Shown here piece after piece: positions 35,995-45,866 of a stretch of 64,000 bases of DNA. This DNA is from Tritrichomonas musculus (taxonomy: Eukaryota > Parabasalia > Tritrichomonadida > Tritrichomonadidae). Under the pieces are notes generated by a model that saw only the letters and a list, made by a program, of their open reading frames with translations, was not told the origin of the DNA and did no database searches. The translations under genes and the position numbers were made by a program. The stretch's first letter is position 1; each line of letters begins with the position of its first letter. The DNA lies in NCBI GenBank assembly GCA_039105265.1, contig JAPFFF010000021.1:2046001-2110000 (forward strand). Reading direction: 5' to 3'.

Positions 35995-37929
35995 AGAGTA
36001 TGATATTTAAATCTGCCTGTTGCTACCTGAAAAAAAAATATTTTAGCTTTATTTAAGCTTGTAAAATATACCCAAATGTAAAAAAAAGACCTGGTCTTGG
36101 TGATTCTTTCTGGTCTTTTGGCGATTTTAATAAATCTTTTAAAAAGTTATTTCTTATGAATTATTAAATAAAATGATTAAATGATATTTGATTAAATAAT
36201 AATTCAATTTACGAATCAACATTCAATAAATTCAATGAATTTATTTAATTACTCGGCTATATATATTCATAAAAATATAAATACCATTAATATTTCAATG
36301 AATTATTTCAATGCATTATTTATTATTCGGCTATAAATATTCATAAAAATATAAATACTATTAATATTTTAAATACATTTTATATCGGTATATATTTAAA
36401 ATATAAATGAAAAAAAATTTATTTTCAATTGAAAAAATGCTTTTATTGATTTTATTATATATTTATATCTTATTTTTTTTTTTATTTTATATATGATATT
36501 TTGAAAGCTTTACAAATCACCATCGCCAAAAAAACCGTTTTGGTGATCTCCAAAATATATGTAAACTATTCAAAATTGAATGCTGTCGCCAAAAGCCCAA
36601 GACCTGGGCTTTTGGTGAAATCGGTTATTTGGCTTTTCATCGTCAATATAAATGAGCTTTTTATTATTATTTTATATGATATATTATACAAATCATACAA
36701 TTATTTTGTAATATTCAAAAAATAACATTTTTTTACTGAGAAAATCTTATCGATTATTAATATGACTTTTGATAAAACTCATTTAATTCCTCTTTCAAAT
36801 AATTCAATGGTTTATGTCTTTTGATAAAACTAAATTTTATTAATAAAATTTATTTGACAATAATATGGTTATATTTGGTGATTTTTAAAACCCAAAAAAC
36901 GTTTATTTCACCAAATTTACAAGCTTACTTTATTTTAATTTAAAATAATATACATATATTAAGTATAATAAATCAATATATAACATTAGTATTATATTCT
37001 TAAAGTTTGGCTGTAAATATATATTTTGCAAATGACTACTTTACTTTTTATTTTCTTTCAATTTCGAAATTTTTGATTTAAAAAATTAAGAAGTTCTTTG
37101 ATTTAACGTATAGATTTTAAAGAATCTCAATCCAAGCCAAATACTTGAAACAGTTTCCCGATCTTTTTTGATATTTTGGCAATTTCCTAATGAAGTATTA
37201 AATAAGCTTATGAGGTCATTTATATCTCAATTTTTCATGAAAAATTTCATATTAAATTGATTTACTTTTCTTTTCATTGTCATAAATGAATTTGGCTGAA
37301 GAGATTTTCATTAAATCATTAAAGCTTATGAATGACAAATTGAATATCAAATAAAGGTTGAGTTATTACCATTTAAATTATTGATACATAAACCTTCATT
37401 TTAGCAGAAAAATCAAAGAGAGTTGGATTAAAGAATGTGTATTCTATAAAGTAAGATACAGAAATCAACTCTGCAAATATTTTGAGCTGAAAAAGTTCAA
37501 CATCAAAAACGCGCCATCACCTCTAAAAAACGAATTATTTTTCATAATGAATAATTTATATAGTATATCTTCATTATATATGTTTTTTTTTCCAGAAAAA
37601 TATATTAAAAATAAACTGTTAAATATCTATTTTTATAATTATTCACTTTTACTCCATTTACTCCAAAATTTATGTATATATCTGAATCTAAAAATAAATA
37701 ATATATCGTCTTTTTTTTTTGAAAAATTTCAAACTACTTTATCAAATAATGATCGGTAATCATAAGTATAATTTTTTTTTAATGTTAAGACATGTTGATT
37801 TGATATTTAAATAAATCACATCGCTAACAAAAAATTCATATAATAATTCAAAAACTCAGATAAATTGTTATCACAAAATACGATCAACTTTCAATATTTT
37901 TTTTTTTTAATCAAAATTGGTTTATTTCA
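35995..37929. other. Gene-poor AT-rich region with repeated hairpin motifs
   Basis: About 1.9 kb between the Polinton fossil and the AGC kinase. Two open frames (36501-36725, 37547-37759) are low-complexity and do not look like genes. Short hairpins sharing the sequence TTTTGG(C/T)GA occur near 36087, 36590 and 36870. Confidence 0.5.
36588..36620. repeat. Hairpin with 14-base arms
   Basis: TCGCCAAAAGCCCA and TGGGCTTTTGGTGA flank AGACC. 13 of 14 pairs are perfect, the other a possible G-U. Related words AAGACCTGGTCTT and TTTTGGCGA lie near 36087-36123. Confidence 0.8.
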
Positions 37930-39237
37930 ATGTCAAAGAATCAATTTGATCCAACCAAACTTGATGGAAATTTAAAGAAAAAAGGCAAGTTAGGAACATG
38001 GAAGAATTGCTATATCACGTTAAATAACACAGATTTAATCATCAAAAAAAATGAAAAAGCAAAAAAAGTAGATAAGGAAATCAAAATTTCACACAATACA
38101 CGTATCAGGTTTCTCGAAGATTGTAAAACGCCAAAAATTGTAATTGAAGTTAGCGAAGATGAAAAAGAAAATATTACTTTAACAACAAAAGATAATGACA
38201 ATTTAGTTCGTTGGGTTGTTGCACTTAGGTCTGCCACATTTTATAATCCTCAACTTTCAATGGATTCCTTTAATATCATATCAGTGATTGGCCGAGGATT
38301 CTTTGGAAAAGTGATGCTTGTTCAAAAGAAAGATACCAAAGAACTTTTTGCAATCAAAACAGTTCATAAGGCACGATTAATTCAATCCAAAAAAGTACAA
38401 ACAATACTCGCAGAAAGGTCAATACTTGGAAAGGTTAAACATCCATTTATTGTTGAAATGAATTATGCTTTTCAGAATGCAACAAAATTCTACCTGGTAA
38501 TGGAATATGTTCCTGGTGGTGAATTATTCGGATATATCCAAAGACAAAGGAATATTCCTCTTGACCAAGTTCGAATATACATTGCCGAAATGGCACTTGC
38601 TTTGGAATACTTACATAAAATAGGAATTGTTTACCGTGATTTAAAACCAGAGAATATTTTGATTGCAAAAGATGGTCACTTAAAATTAACAGATTTTGGC
38701 CTTTCTAAAGACATTGGAGTTGTGAAGTTGACAAAAACATTTTGCGGAACAAGTGAATTTATGGCGCCTGAAATGATTGATCAGCGACTTTATGCTTACA
38801 ATGTCGATTGGTGGTCTCTTGGCATTTTAACATATCTACTTTGCTATGGAAAAACGCCATTTTATGACGAAAATAAAGCCAAAATGTTTAAAAATATTAC
38901 TTCTGTTCAACCAACTTTTCCAGGTGAAATTGATCCTCATGTCAAAGATTTGATAACAGGACTCTTAAATAAAGATCCACAACAAAGGTATAATTTCACT
39001 CATATTTCAAAACATGCATTTTTCAAAAGCCTCAATTTTGATGATTTACTTGCAAAGAAAATTAAACCCGCTTTTGTTCCAGTTATTAAAGATCCTCTGA
39101 AACCAGAATATTTCGATGCAGAGTTCACAAATGAAGCAGCTGTTGATTCGATTGCTACTCCCTCTTTGGAACAAGAACATGAAGCTTTCAATGGATTTTC
39201 TTATATAGAAGGTGATGAGGGATTTGGATTTAAATAA
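37930..39237 (+). CDS. AKT-like AGC kinase with PH domain
   Basis: 435 residues. A PH domain (about 8-101: LDGNLKKKGKLGTWKNCYITL to VRWVVALRSA) precedes an AGC kinase domain. The glycine loop is GRGFFGKV (121-128), the catalytic lysine K143 (FAIKTV). YRDLKPEN is at 235-242, DFG at 255-257 and the activation segment TKTFCGTSEFMAPE has T270, the PDK1-type site. The C-terminal tail keeps a turn-motif-like SIATPS (T410) and a clean hydrophobic motif FNGFSY (420-425, S424). This is the full PKB/AKT layout. The family acts downstream of PI3-kinase lipids in growth and membrane signalling. The start ATG directly follows TTTATTTCA. Confidence 0.93.
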   Translation: MSKNQFDPTKLDGNLKKKGKLGTWKNCYITLNNTDLIIKKNEKAKKVDKEIKISHNTRIRFLEDCKTPKIVIEVSEDEKENITLTTKDNDNLVRWVVALRSATFYNPQLSMDSFNIISVIGRGFFGKVMLVQKKDTKELFAIKTVHKARLIQSKKVQTILAERSILGKVKHPFIVEMNYAFQNATKFYLVMEYVPGGELFGYIQRQRNIPLDQVRIYIAEMALALEYLHKIGIVYRDLKPENILIAKDGHLKLTDFGLSKDIGVVKLTKTFCGTSEFMAPEMIDQRLYAYNVDWWSLGILTYLLCYGKTPFYDENKAKMFKNITSVQPTFPGEIDPHVKDLITGLLNKDPQQRYNFTHISKHAFFKSLNFDDLLAKKIKPAFVPVIKDPLKPEYFDAEFTNEAAVDSIATPSLEQEHEAFNGFSYIEGDEGFGFK

Positions 39238-39728
39238 ATTGAATTAGAATCATAAAATCGTAGTTGTACGTTTTGTATAAAAGAGTTAATTAGTATAATT
39301 TTATGGTTTATTTCTTTTTCTTTTTTCAAAATTTGATAGCGTACCTTCATAAAAATGCAATCAAGTATAGTCATTGCTTTAGAAATAATTCTAATTTGTG
39401 ATAATGATTGAAGACTTCAAAGTTTTAATAATAATTATTAATAATTCTTAATGAATTATTTAATGAATCAACTTTGTTTTAATAAAAAGGAAAGCTTTAA
39501 AATGCAATAAATATAATTTCATTGATTTGCCATATTTTGAATAACATATAGAATTACAAACTTTTTGAATAATTTCAGAAAATTGAATTCAAATTTCAAA
39601 ATCTCCAAATCGTTTTTTTGTCAATTGATAGAAAAATAATTGAATTATTATTGTGTTTTAGATTCTAAAATTTTCGTTTTATTCAAAATTTTATAACTTG
39701 ACCTTTAAACCCATACATTGCAGTATTC
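39238..39728. other. Intergenic, AT-rich
   Basis: About 490 bases. There are short AATAATTATTAATAATT self-complementary runs near 39430. No gene. Confidence 0.45.
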
Positions 39729-41108
39729 ATGGAAAGGTCTCCTTTAAAAAACGACCCAAGTATATTTATTTTAACAACAAAAAATCCAGTTAAGCTTTCT
39801 AAAAACGATTTAATAGAAATCAATCAAACAAAAATGAAGTTAATACAATCGAAGAATAAATATTTACAACTTATGGCAAATAAAAAAATAGTTCCCCCTG
39901 AATATACATTGTCCTCTCTCCAACTTTTACGATTTGATTCTTTAATAGTTAAAACTTTTTTAATTTACAAAATATTTATATCTGATATAATTAAGGCGCA
40001 AAATTTCATTGCGAAAAATTCAATAAAAATAATTGATAGTTTATTGAATATCATTGAATTAAAAGAAAAACAATCATACAACGTTAAATGCAAATTTAAA
40101 GAATTATATCAATTTTTGGATGGCAAATATCAAAAAAGTTCAATTCCAAAAACTACCGAAAAAATCGAAAAATTAACAAAAAATATCAACTTTTATATCA
40201 CAAAGTTTAATTCCATTGGATCTACTGAGAATTACATGATTAAAAGAGTAAAAGCTCAAGTTCCAAGAGTTGAAAAAAATAATGATTATGTTGGAATGAA
40301 TATTTTTGATGATCTCCTTACCGCATACATTAATTCTAGAAAAAACGATGATCGTCTTCAAGAAATTCTTTCTTTTATTCGATATGGAAAGGAGCAATAC
40401 ATCAATTATTTAGTTACGCATCTTAATAAATTAATAAAAACAACAACAGATGAACAATTTGTAATTTTAAAATCAGCATGTATAAGGTTTTTTTACAACC
40501 TTTGCTATATAAAAGAGCCAGAAGTTTTAAATAGTAAAGCCAATTGCCTTATATTCTTCAAGAATTGCAGCTACATTACATCTTTTTCACCAAAAAATCT
40601 TGGTTTAAGTCCACATCTCTTTACTGTTAATCAAATGGATTTACCATTAATTGGTATCGTTAGGCATTCCGATATTCTTTCAGAAATGTCAGCTGATCTC
40701 AACTCTCTTCAATTCTTAACATCTCCAATAGACATGATGATAATAATATCCAAAGTTATATTAAAGCTCGAAGATTTTGTGAAGAAAAATATTTTAGACA
40801 AAAAATTTGGGCAATTTGCATCAATGGTGGAAAGTGATTTCAACAAAAAAAAGAACCGTGAGATGATGTCATTTGATGATTGCTTTTCTCTCTTCTTTTC
40901 TATATTATCAATCAATCCACCTTCCAATGCCATAGAGATTAGTGTTTTGCTTCAGAATTCGCCAGATTTTACAGAATCTGTCCCGTTGAAAATGGCCAAA
41001 GCCACATTTGTTAGTGCTGTTGATCACATTTTGGGCTTTTCTGAAGAACAGATTATTAAAGATACGCAAGATGATTTTTCAGGTGATCCTCTTGGGGTAC
41101 TTTCTTAA
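39729..41108 (+). CDS. VPS9-domain-like protein (candidate Rab5-family GEF)
   Basis: 459 residues, intact. The N-terminal 280 residues are helical and unassigned, rich in I, K and N. The C-terminal part (about 310-440) fits a VPS9 domain. TSPIDMMIIISKVILKLEDFV matches the SP-DKL-CI--A-R-I helix. MMSFDDCFSLFFSILSINPPSN matches the G-ADDLLP-L-YVLI-ANPP segment with the key aspartate, and KMAKATFVSAVDHIL the final GYCLT-F-SAI-FI helix. VPS9 domains activate Rab5/Vps21 on early endosomes. The characteristic Y of the final helix is not clearly present, so activity is uncertain. The ATG sits in AGTATTCATGG, so an Inr-like TCA overlaps the start. TAA is followed by A. Confidence 0.6.
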   Translation: MERSPLKNDPSIFILTTKNPVKLSKNDLIEINQTKMKLIQSKNKYLQLMANKKIVPPEYTLSSLQLLRFDSLIVKTFLIYKIFISDIIKAQNFIAKNSIKIIDSLLNIIELKEKQSYNVKCKFKELYQFLDGKYQKSSIPKTTEKIEKLTKNINFYITKFNSIGSTENYMIKRVKAQVPRVEKNNDYVGMNIFDDLLTAYINSRKNDDRLQEILSFIRYGKEQYINYLVTHLNKLIKTTTDEQFVILKSACIRFFYNLCYIKEPEVLNSKANCLIFFKNCSYITSFSPKNLGLSPHLFTVNQMDLPLIGIVRHSDILSEMSADLNSLQFLTSPIDMMIIISKVILKLEDFVKKNILDKKFGQFASMVESDFNKKKNREMMSFDDCFSLFFSILSINPPSNAIEISVLLQNSPDFTESVPLKMAKATFVSAVDHILGFSEEQIIKDTQDDFSGDPLGVLS

Positions 41109-41615
41109 AGTACTTTAAGTAATGCTTTTACTTTTATGTTTTTATTCTATAAAATTAAGAATTTTCGGCATTTTTAATTAATTATTTAATACATTTTTAA
41201 CTTTAGAATTAGATGTTTAAGCGTTTTTACTAAGCTATTGGAATTACAATATTATTTAGATTGATCAAAATAATAGTTAATTTTGCTAAATTTTATATCA
41301 TTTTTATACATTGACATTTGTGTTACAATAATAGAAATGAATCTTAATAATGTAATTGCAAATAAGTTTGGAAAAATAGTTAAATCATTACAAAATATAT
41401 AATATAGTTCAAAAAAGTGAGTAGTTTACACATTTTATCAGCTAAGTCACTTTAAATCTTTTATTTCTACAGGCAAAAAATTTTTTTTCGAATGATTCAT
41501 ATTTGTGATATCTAAACAATCAAAGCTTTTATTAGCACAACTTGACAGCCAATTGGTTCATTAATTGAACAAATAAAATAATGATAATATCAATAAGACA
41601 AACATTTTTATTATT
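41109..41615. other. Convergent intergenic region
   Basis: About 500 AT-rich bases with no gene or structure I can support. Confidence 0.45.
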
Positions 41616-42767
41616 TCAAAAATCATTTTCATTTCCGATTTCATTTAAATTCGCCATTAAATTTTGAATGATTTCGTCTTTTTTAGCAACAGTCTGTTTT
41701 ACTCTCTCTGCAACAAGAGCCAGCTCGTTTTTATGTTTCAAAGTTAATTCTTCGATTTTTTGCTGTGATGACATTTTTTCTGATTGGATTTTGGTTTTTA
41801 AGTCTGAAATTTTAAATTCCAGCATTTGATTATTTGATTGAATTGATTCTAATTTCATTTTTAAATCAGTTTTTTCTTGTTCGACTTCGTTATCATTTAA
41901 AAACTGTTTTTGTTTTTCTTCTTTTAATTTTTCATTTAAATTTGAAAGCTTAATTTTAAATGATTCTATTTGTGCTTTCAATTTTTCACATTGACATTTG
42001 TTAACTTTTTCCCTTATTTCAGATAATTCTCTTTCCCTTTCTTTTCTCATTTGATATATTTCTGTTATTTTACGATTTTTCTCTTCAATTTCAAGAGTGA
42101 GATCTTTTTCAGTTTTTCGATGATCTTTTATATTTCTTTCATACTGATCTATTAGTTCTTGATTTTCATTTTTTGCATCTTGCTTTAATTTAGACATCAT
42201 ATCATTGTACATTGATTCTTGCTTCTCTTTTGATATTTTGATGATTTCGTCATTTTTCTTTTTGAATTCGAATCGCAATTTTTCAGTTCTTGATTCTTGC
42301 CAGGATGATCGTTCGCTTTGAAGCTTTTCTTTAAGTTTTTGAGATTCTTCTTGAATTTGCTGAGGGACTTTTGAAATTCTTTGGTTGAAACTCTCTTTAA
42401 GTTTTTTTTCGTTTTCAATCGCTTTCTTCTTAATTTCTTCAAGACTAAGCTTACAAGATTCATGGATTATTTTCAATTTCTTTTCTGTTTCGTTTTGGAT
42501 TCTTTCGTTTTCTTCTGCATACGGATTATTAAATATTTGATCTTGAAGTTCTTTTTTTTGCTTTTCCATATTAACTTTATGCTGCTCTAAAAGTTTTTGG
42601 ATTTTTGGTTCAAGTGAATGCATAGTCTCTTTTTTACAATTTGAAAAAGTTGTATTTAATTCAGATAATTCTTGTTTTAACTGCGCGCATGTCAAAATAA
42701 GCTTTTTGTTTTCTCGAATGACTTTATCAAGAAAGGCCTGATTTTTTTCAACAATGGCTTTTGCCAT
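41616..42767 (-). CDS. Long coiled-coil protein, uncharacterised
   Basis: 383 residues from the ATG at 42767 (MAKAIVEKNQAF); a TTG two codons upstream is ignored. Essentially the whole chain is predicted coiled coil, with heptads rich in K, E, Q and L and few prolines. The sequence KVNKCQCEKLKAQIESFKIKL sits near the middle. There is no globular domain, signal peptide or membrane segment. It resembles cytoskeletal or flagellum-associated coiled-coil proteins in general, and I cannot name a family. It lies 201 bases downstream of the RAB3GAP1-like start on the same strand, so it has its own promoter. Confidence 0.75.
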   Translation of the reverse strand: MAKAIVEKNQAFLDKVIRENKKLILTCAQLKQELSELNTTFSNCKKETMHSLEPKIQKLLEQHKVNMEKQKKELQDQIFNNPYAEENERIQNETEKKLKIIHESCKLSLEEIKKKAIENEKKLKESFNQRISKVPQQIQEESQKLKEKLQSERSSWQESRTEKLRFEFKKKNDEIIKISKEKQESMYNDMMSKLKQDAKNENQELIDQYERNIKDHRKTEKDLTLEIEEKNRKITEIYQMRKERERELSEIREKVNKCQCEKLKAQIESFKIKLSNLNEKLKEEKQKQFLNDNEVEQEKTDLKMKLESIQSNNQMLEFKISDLKTKIQSEKMSSQQKIEELTLKHKNELALVAERVKQTVAKKDEIIQNLMANLNEIGNENDF

Positions 42768-42968
42768 TGCCAAAATCTAACGATTTTTTAATAGAATTCA
42801 ATTCATATTTGGTCTTATTTAAAAGTATTTCAAATCGCAATTGACTGATTTTATAATGCGATAGAAATAAAACTAGCAAGAAAGAAGATTAATTTCTGTT
42901 ATTAAGAATAGAAATAGAAGTTTTATTAAATAATATAATTATAGAATATGATTATAAAAAAAAATATT

Positions 42969-45221
42969 TCAAATTCTTTCTTGTATTGTAGATGCAACAA
43001 TAATTTTGTCGAAATAATCAGAAATACATAATCGCTGTTGAAGTTTATTTCCTTTTTCTTCAACAAATCCATTCAAAACATAATGTCTATTGTGTACAAA
43101 TAATGCGGCAGGAAATTGACCAGTAGTACAGTCAATTCCAACATTTTGAAGAAATGCATTAAGCGCATTACGTTCTTCGTCACTGGAGAGAAGATGAATC
43201 CCGCATTCTAAAAGTTGATTAACCGCAACAATGTTATTATTTAATTTCAACATTAACGATTTGGCACAATGAATAACCAGCATTGCTTCTTCAATCGTCT
43301 TAAATATATTTAGATTCAAATCCATATATGCATCAAGAGTAAGAGTTCCTTCTATATTTTCAACTTCATTGTGGAATTTAATAAGCTGATCTTTAATAAG
43401 ATCAAGCGACCTTTTGACGGAATAAATAGTTGATATATCCTTTGTTATTTCTCTGACATCAAAATAAATTGTTGAAAGAACAACAGGCATTAAATCACCA
43501 ATAACTTCAATTGGAGCTAATGACTCAAAATAATCTAGAACTAATTCACTTTGTGCAACAGGATCAAATAACGATTTTTCTGTTGTATTGCTTTGAGCAG
43601 TAGTCCATAACTCCTTCCAAACATTATCAGGTTGACACATACGTTTGGAAAGTTGTTTTGATTGAGGATCAAAATCAGCTGGAGAATACCAATAAACAAA
43701 ATCTTCAAATACTGCAGTTGGATTTGCTCTTTTGAAAGCAGACATATCACTCTTCAGCTGATCGCTTTGAAGAATAGCTTTTTGCCGTTGGTCATCCATA
43801 TTTTGCTGAAGAAGTTGAACAGATTCTAATATTTGATCTTCCGTACGTACAGGAGCTTCTTGGGTCTCAGGGTAAATCATTGGTGTACCATCTAGCATTA
43901 TTTTTTGGCTTTTATTTGAGTTTAGAGCGTTTTCAGGTGAATTATTAGTTTCATCTGAATTTGGATTTTTATTCTTATTGATCATACATTTGATACATAT
44001 ATTTAGCATTTCAAGTTTTTGATAATACAAACAGTTATCTAAATCAGGACCATTCCTTCCGACACCTGGTATATATTCATGATGGTCTGTTCTCCTTCTT
44101 AGCTCCTTTATAAATTCAATCCATATTGAAGCAAAATGCGATAAATCCATCGAATTTACCAAGATTTCAACAAGACCACCAAGTAAAGAATTAGCAGGCG
44201 ATGATTTTAATATTGATTTCTCTGTTAAATAATCAGAATTATTTATTCCATCTGGCTTAGAATCGGCTTCTTCAAATTGTGTAAAAAGATCAGTAATTAA
44301 CGTTTTGACCGATACATCAGGTGCTTTGGGTAAAATAGGTTTCCATGACTTATAAGATCTACATTTCCGATTATAGTCAATTAAAGATTCTGTTTTGGCT
44401 TTGGAGTAAACAGAACAAATTCTTTTAATTGAAATACAGATATCTGTTGCATTTGTGATATTGAAAAAAGTATTGGCATCAGTGCTGATATCATTAAAAT
44501 CAAATGAAACATAGAAGCGCTGTACAGGATCATTCGACATAAAAGAATAAAACTTTACACATTGATAATGAGCATTTTCTTTTCCAATTACAGGATCTTC
44601 ATTAAATTTGAGGTTAACTCGACAAGATGATGATAAATCTTTGATTTCCTTTTTTTTGAAAATAGATGTGATTGACTCTTTATAAGTGTTTTGAACTTCT
44701 TGTAATGATTCAAGCGATTTTATTGCTTGAAATTCCATACGGCTTGTATAAAAAGTATCAGAATTATTACCAAGCTTAAAACCAACATAATTGGCATATT
44801 CATATTTTGACACTTGTATTAAAATAGGGAGATGAAATTTTGTTGTATGAGCAGCTGGTCGAATGATTGATAGTAGAGCTTCAACAGTTTTACTTTGAAT
44901 TGAATTGCTTTTTTCATCACCATTAGTGACAAAAACAAATGGAGAATTGATTCCAAAAATTGATCTTACTAAGTCAATAGCATTATGAGGAAATGGTATA
45001 ACTTTTTGCTTTATTGTATCAGTTTGTGAAAAATTGTTTGGAATATAATTTAAAAAATAGTATATATTTTGAAATCCAAATCTTGATTTCTTAAGAGAAT
45101 ATATTGGTTCATTTGACCATTTAGAAAATATGTTTTCCACTGTACAAATTGCTTCTTCTATTGGAGTAAAACGAGTAAAATCTAGCCATATATCTGAAAT
45201 TGGTAAGACTTCAAAATTCAT
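42969..45221 (-). CDS. Rab3 GTPase-activating protein catalytic subunit-like (RAB3GAP1)
   Basis: 750 residues. The C-terminal half carries the RAB3GAP1 signature. LLGGLVEILVN is followed by DNCLYYQKLEMLNICIKCMI, then SDMSAFKRANPTAVFEDFVYWYSP (human: DRMSLFKAANPGCVLEDFVRWYSPRDY). Next come LSKRMCQPDNVWKELWTTA (human: LS-RMKIP-NMWVEAWETA) and a QSELVLDYFESLAP segment. The arginine of the LS-RM block, in the region of the catalytic arginine finger, is kept. The N-terminal half is divergent. RAB3GAP1 with RAB3GAP2 is a GAP for Rab3 and also a GEF for Rab18, and acts on ER and secretory membranes. The animal protein has about 980 residues, so this one is shortened, mostly in the C-terminal tail. 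No RAB3GAP2 is in the window. Confidence 0.85.
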   Translation of the reverse strand: MNFEVLPISDIWLDFTRFTPIEEAICTVENIFSKWSNEPIYSLKKSRFGFQNIYYFLNYIPNNFSQTDTIKQKVIPFPHNAIDLVRSIFGINSPFVFVTNGDEKSNSIQSKTVEALLSIIRPAAHTTKFHLPILIQVSKYEYANYVGFKLGNNSDTFYTSRMEFQAIKSLESLQEVQNTYKESITSIFKKKEIKDLSSSCRVNLKFNEDPVIGKENAHYQCVKFYSFMSNDPVQRFYVSFDFNDISTDANTFFNITNATDICISIKRICSVYSKAKTESLIDYNRKCRSYKSWKPILPKAPDVSVKTLITDLFTQFEEADSKPDGINNSDYLTEKSILKSSPANSLLGGLVEILVNSMDLSHFASIWIEFIKELRRRTDHHEYIPGVGRNGPDLDNCLYYQKLEMLNICIKCMINKNKNPNSDETNNSPENALNSNKSQKIMLDGTPMIYPETQEAPVRTEDQILESVQLLQQNMDDQRQKAILQSDQLKSDMSAFKRANPTAVFEDFVYWYSPADFDPQSKQLSKRMCQPDNVWKELWTTAQSNTTEKSLFDPVAQSELVLDYFESLAPIEVIGDLMPVVLSTIYFDVREITKDISTIYSVKRSLDLIKDQLIKFHNEVENIEGTLTLDAYMDLNLNIFKTIEEAMLVIHCAKSLMLKLNNNIVAVNQLLECGIHLLSSDEERNALNAFLQNVGIDCTTGQFPAALFVHNRHYVLNGFVEEKGNKLQQRLCISDYFDKIIVASTIQERI

Positions 45222-45866
45222 GATTTACTAATTGATTGATTTATTCTCTTTGATTTATTGGTGGAAACCGTATTTTTTTATCCTATCTTTTCATCATAAC
45301 GATTCTAAGAAATAATTCAAATTTTTCATTAGTTTATTTTCAAATAAACATTCTGGATTAACCATGATTTTATACATATACATATGAAACAAAGTTATGT
45401 TGAAGGCCTATCAACTTGCAATTTAGCATATCAGAAAAAAAATCAGCATAGTGAAAGGTAACTAGGTCAAGTTTTCAATAGATTAATTTACAGACCAAAT
45501 ATTTTCACAATTTTTTTTCAATGATCTCATACAAATCCTAGCATATTTTCACAAAAATTTTTGATTTATAAATAGTTAACTATAACCAAAAAATATCGTT
45601 AACCCTTTTTTGTTTTGAATAGTAATTACAATGGATGAATATTTTGGAGAGAGGAGTAATTAAGGGTAAAGTTGGATTTACCATTAATTGAATGCTTTTA
45701 AATAATTATTTTTCAAAATCAATAATAAATTTTTATGGGTTATATTATTTATTTTTTATTTATATAATGGTATTTGGTTTAATATTTTATTCTTTTTAAA
45801 GCTGCTTTTATATACTTTATCATGAGATATTTATAAAAAAAGAAAAAATCCGTTATATTTTTTTTA
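45222..45866. other. Divergent intergenic region
   Basis: About 640 AT-rich bases. It contains TTAAGGGTAAAGTTGG at 45660-45675, a 16-base word found again at 62601-62616. No gene. Confidence 0.5.

Noticed and set aside
31423-36000. Target-site duplication for the Polinton fossil
   Set aside because: The six bases on each side (ATTCGT and AGAGTA) do not match, so none is claimed.
36501-36725. 74-codon frame after the Polinton fossil
   Set aside because: Low-complexity I/V/K composition over the hairpin sequences; no coding signal.
37547-37759. 70-codon frame before the AKT-like kinase
   Set aside because: Y/L/N/F-rich chance frame in AT-rich DNA.
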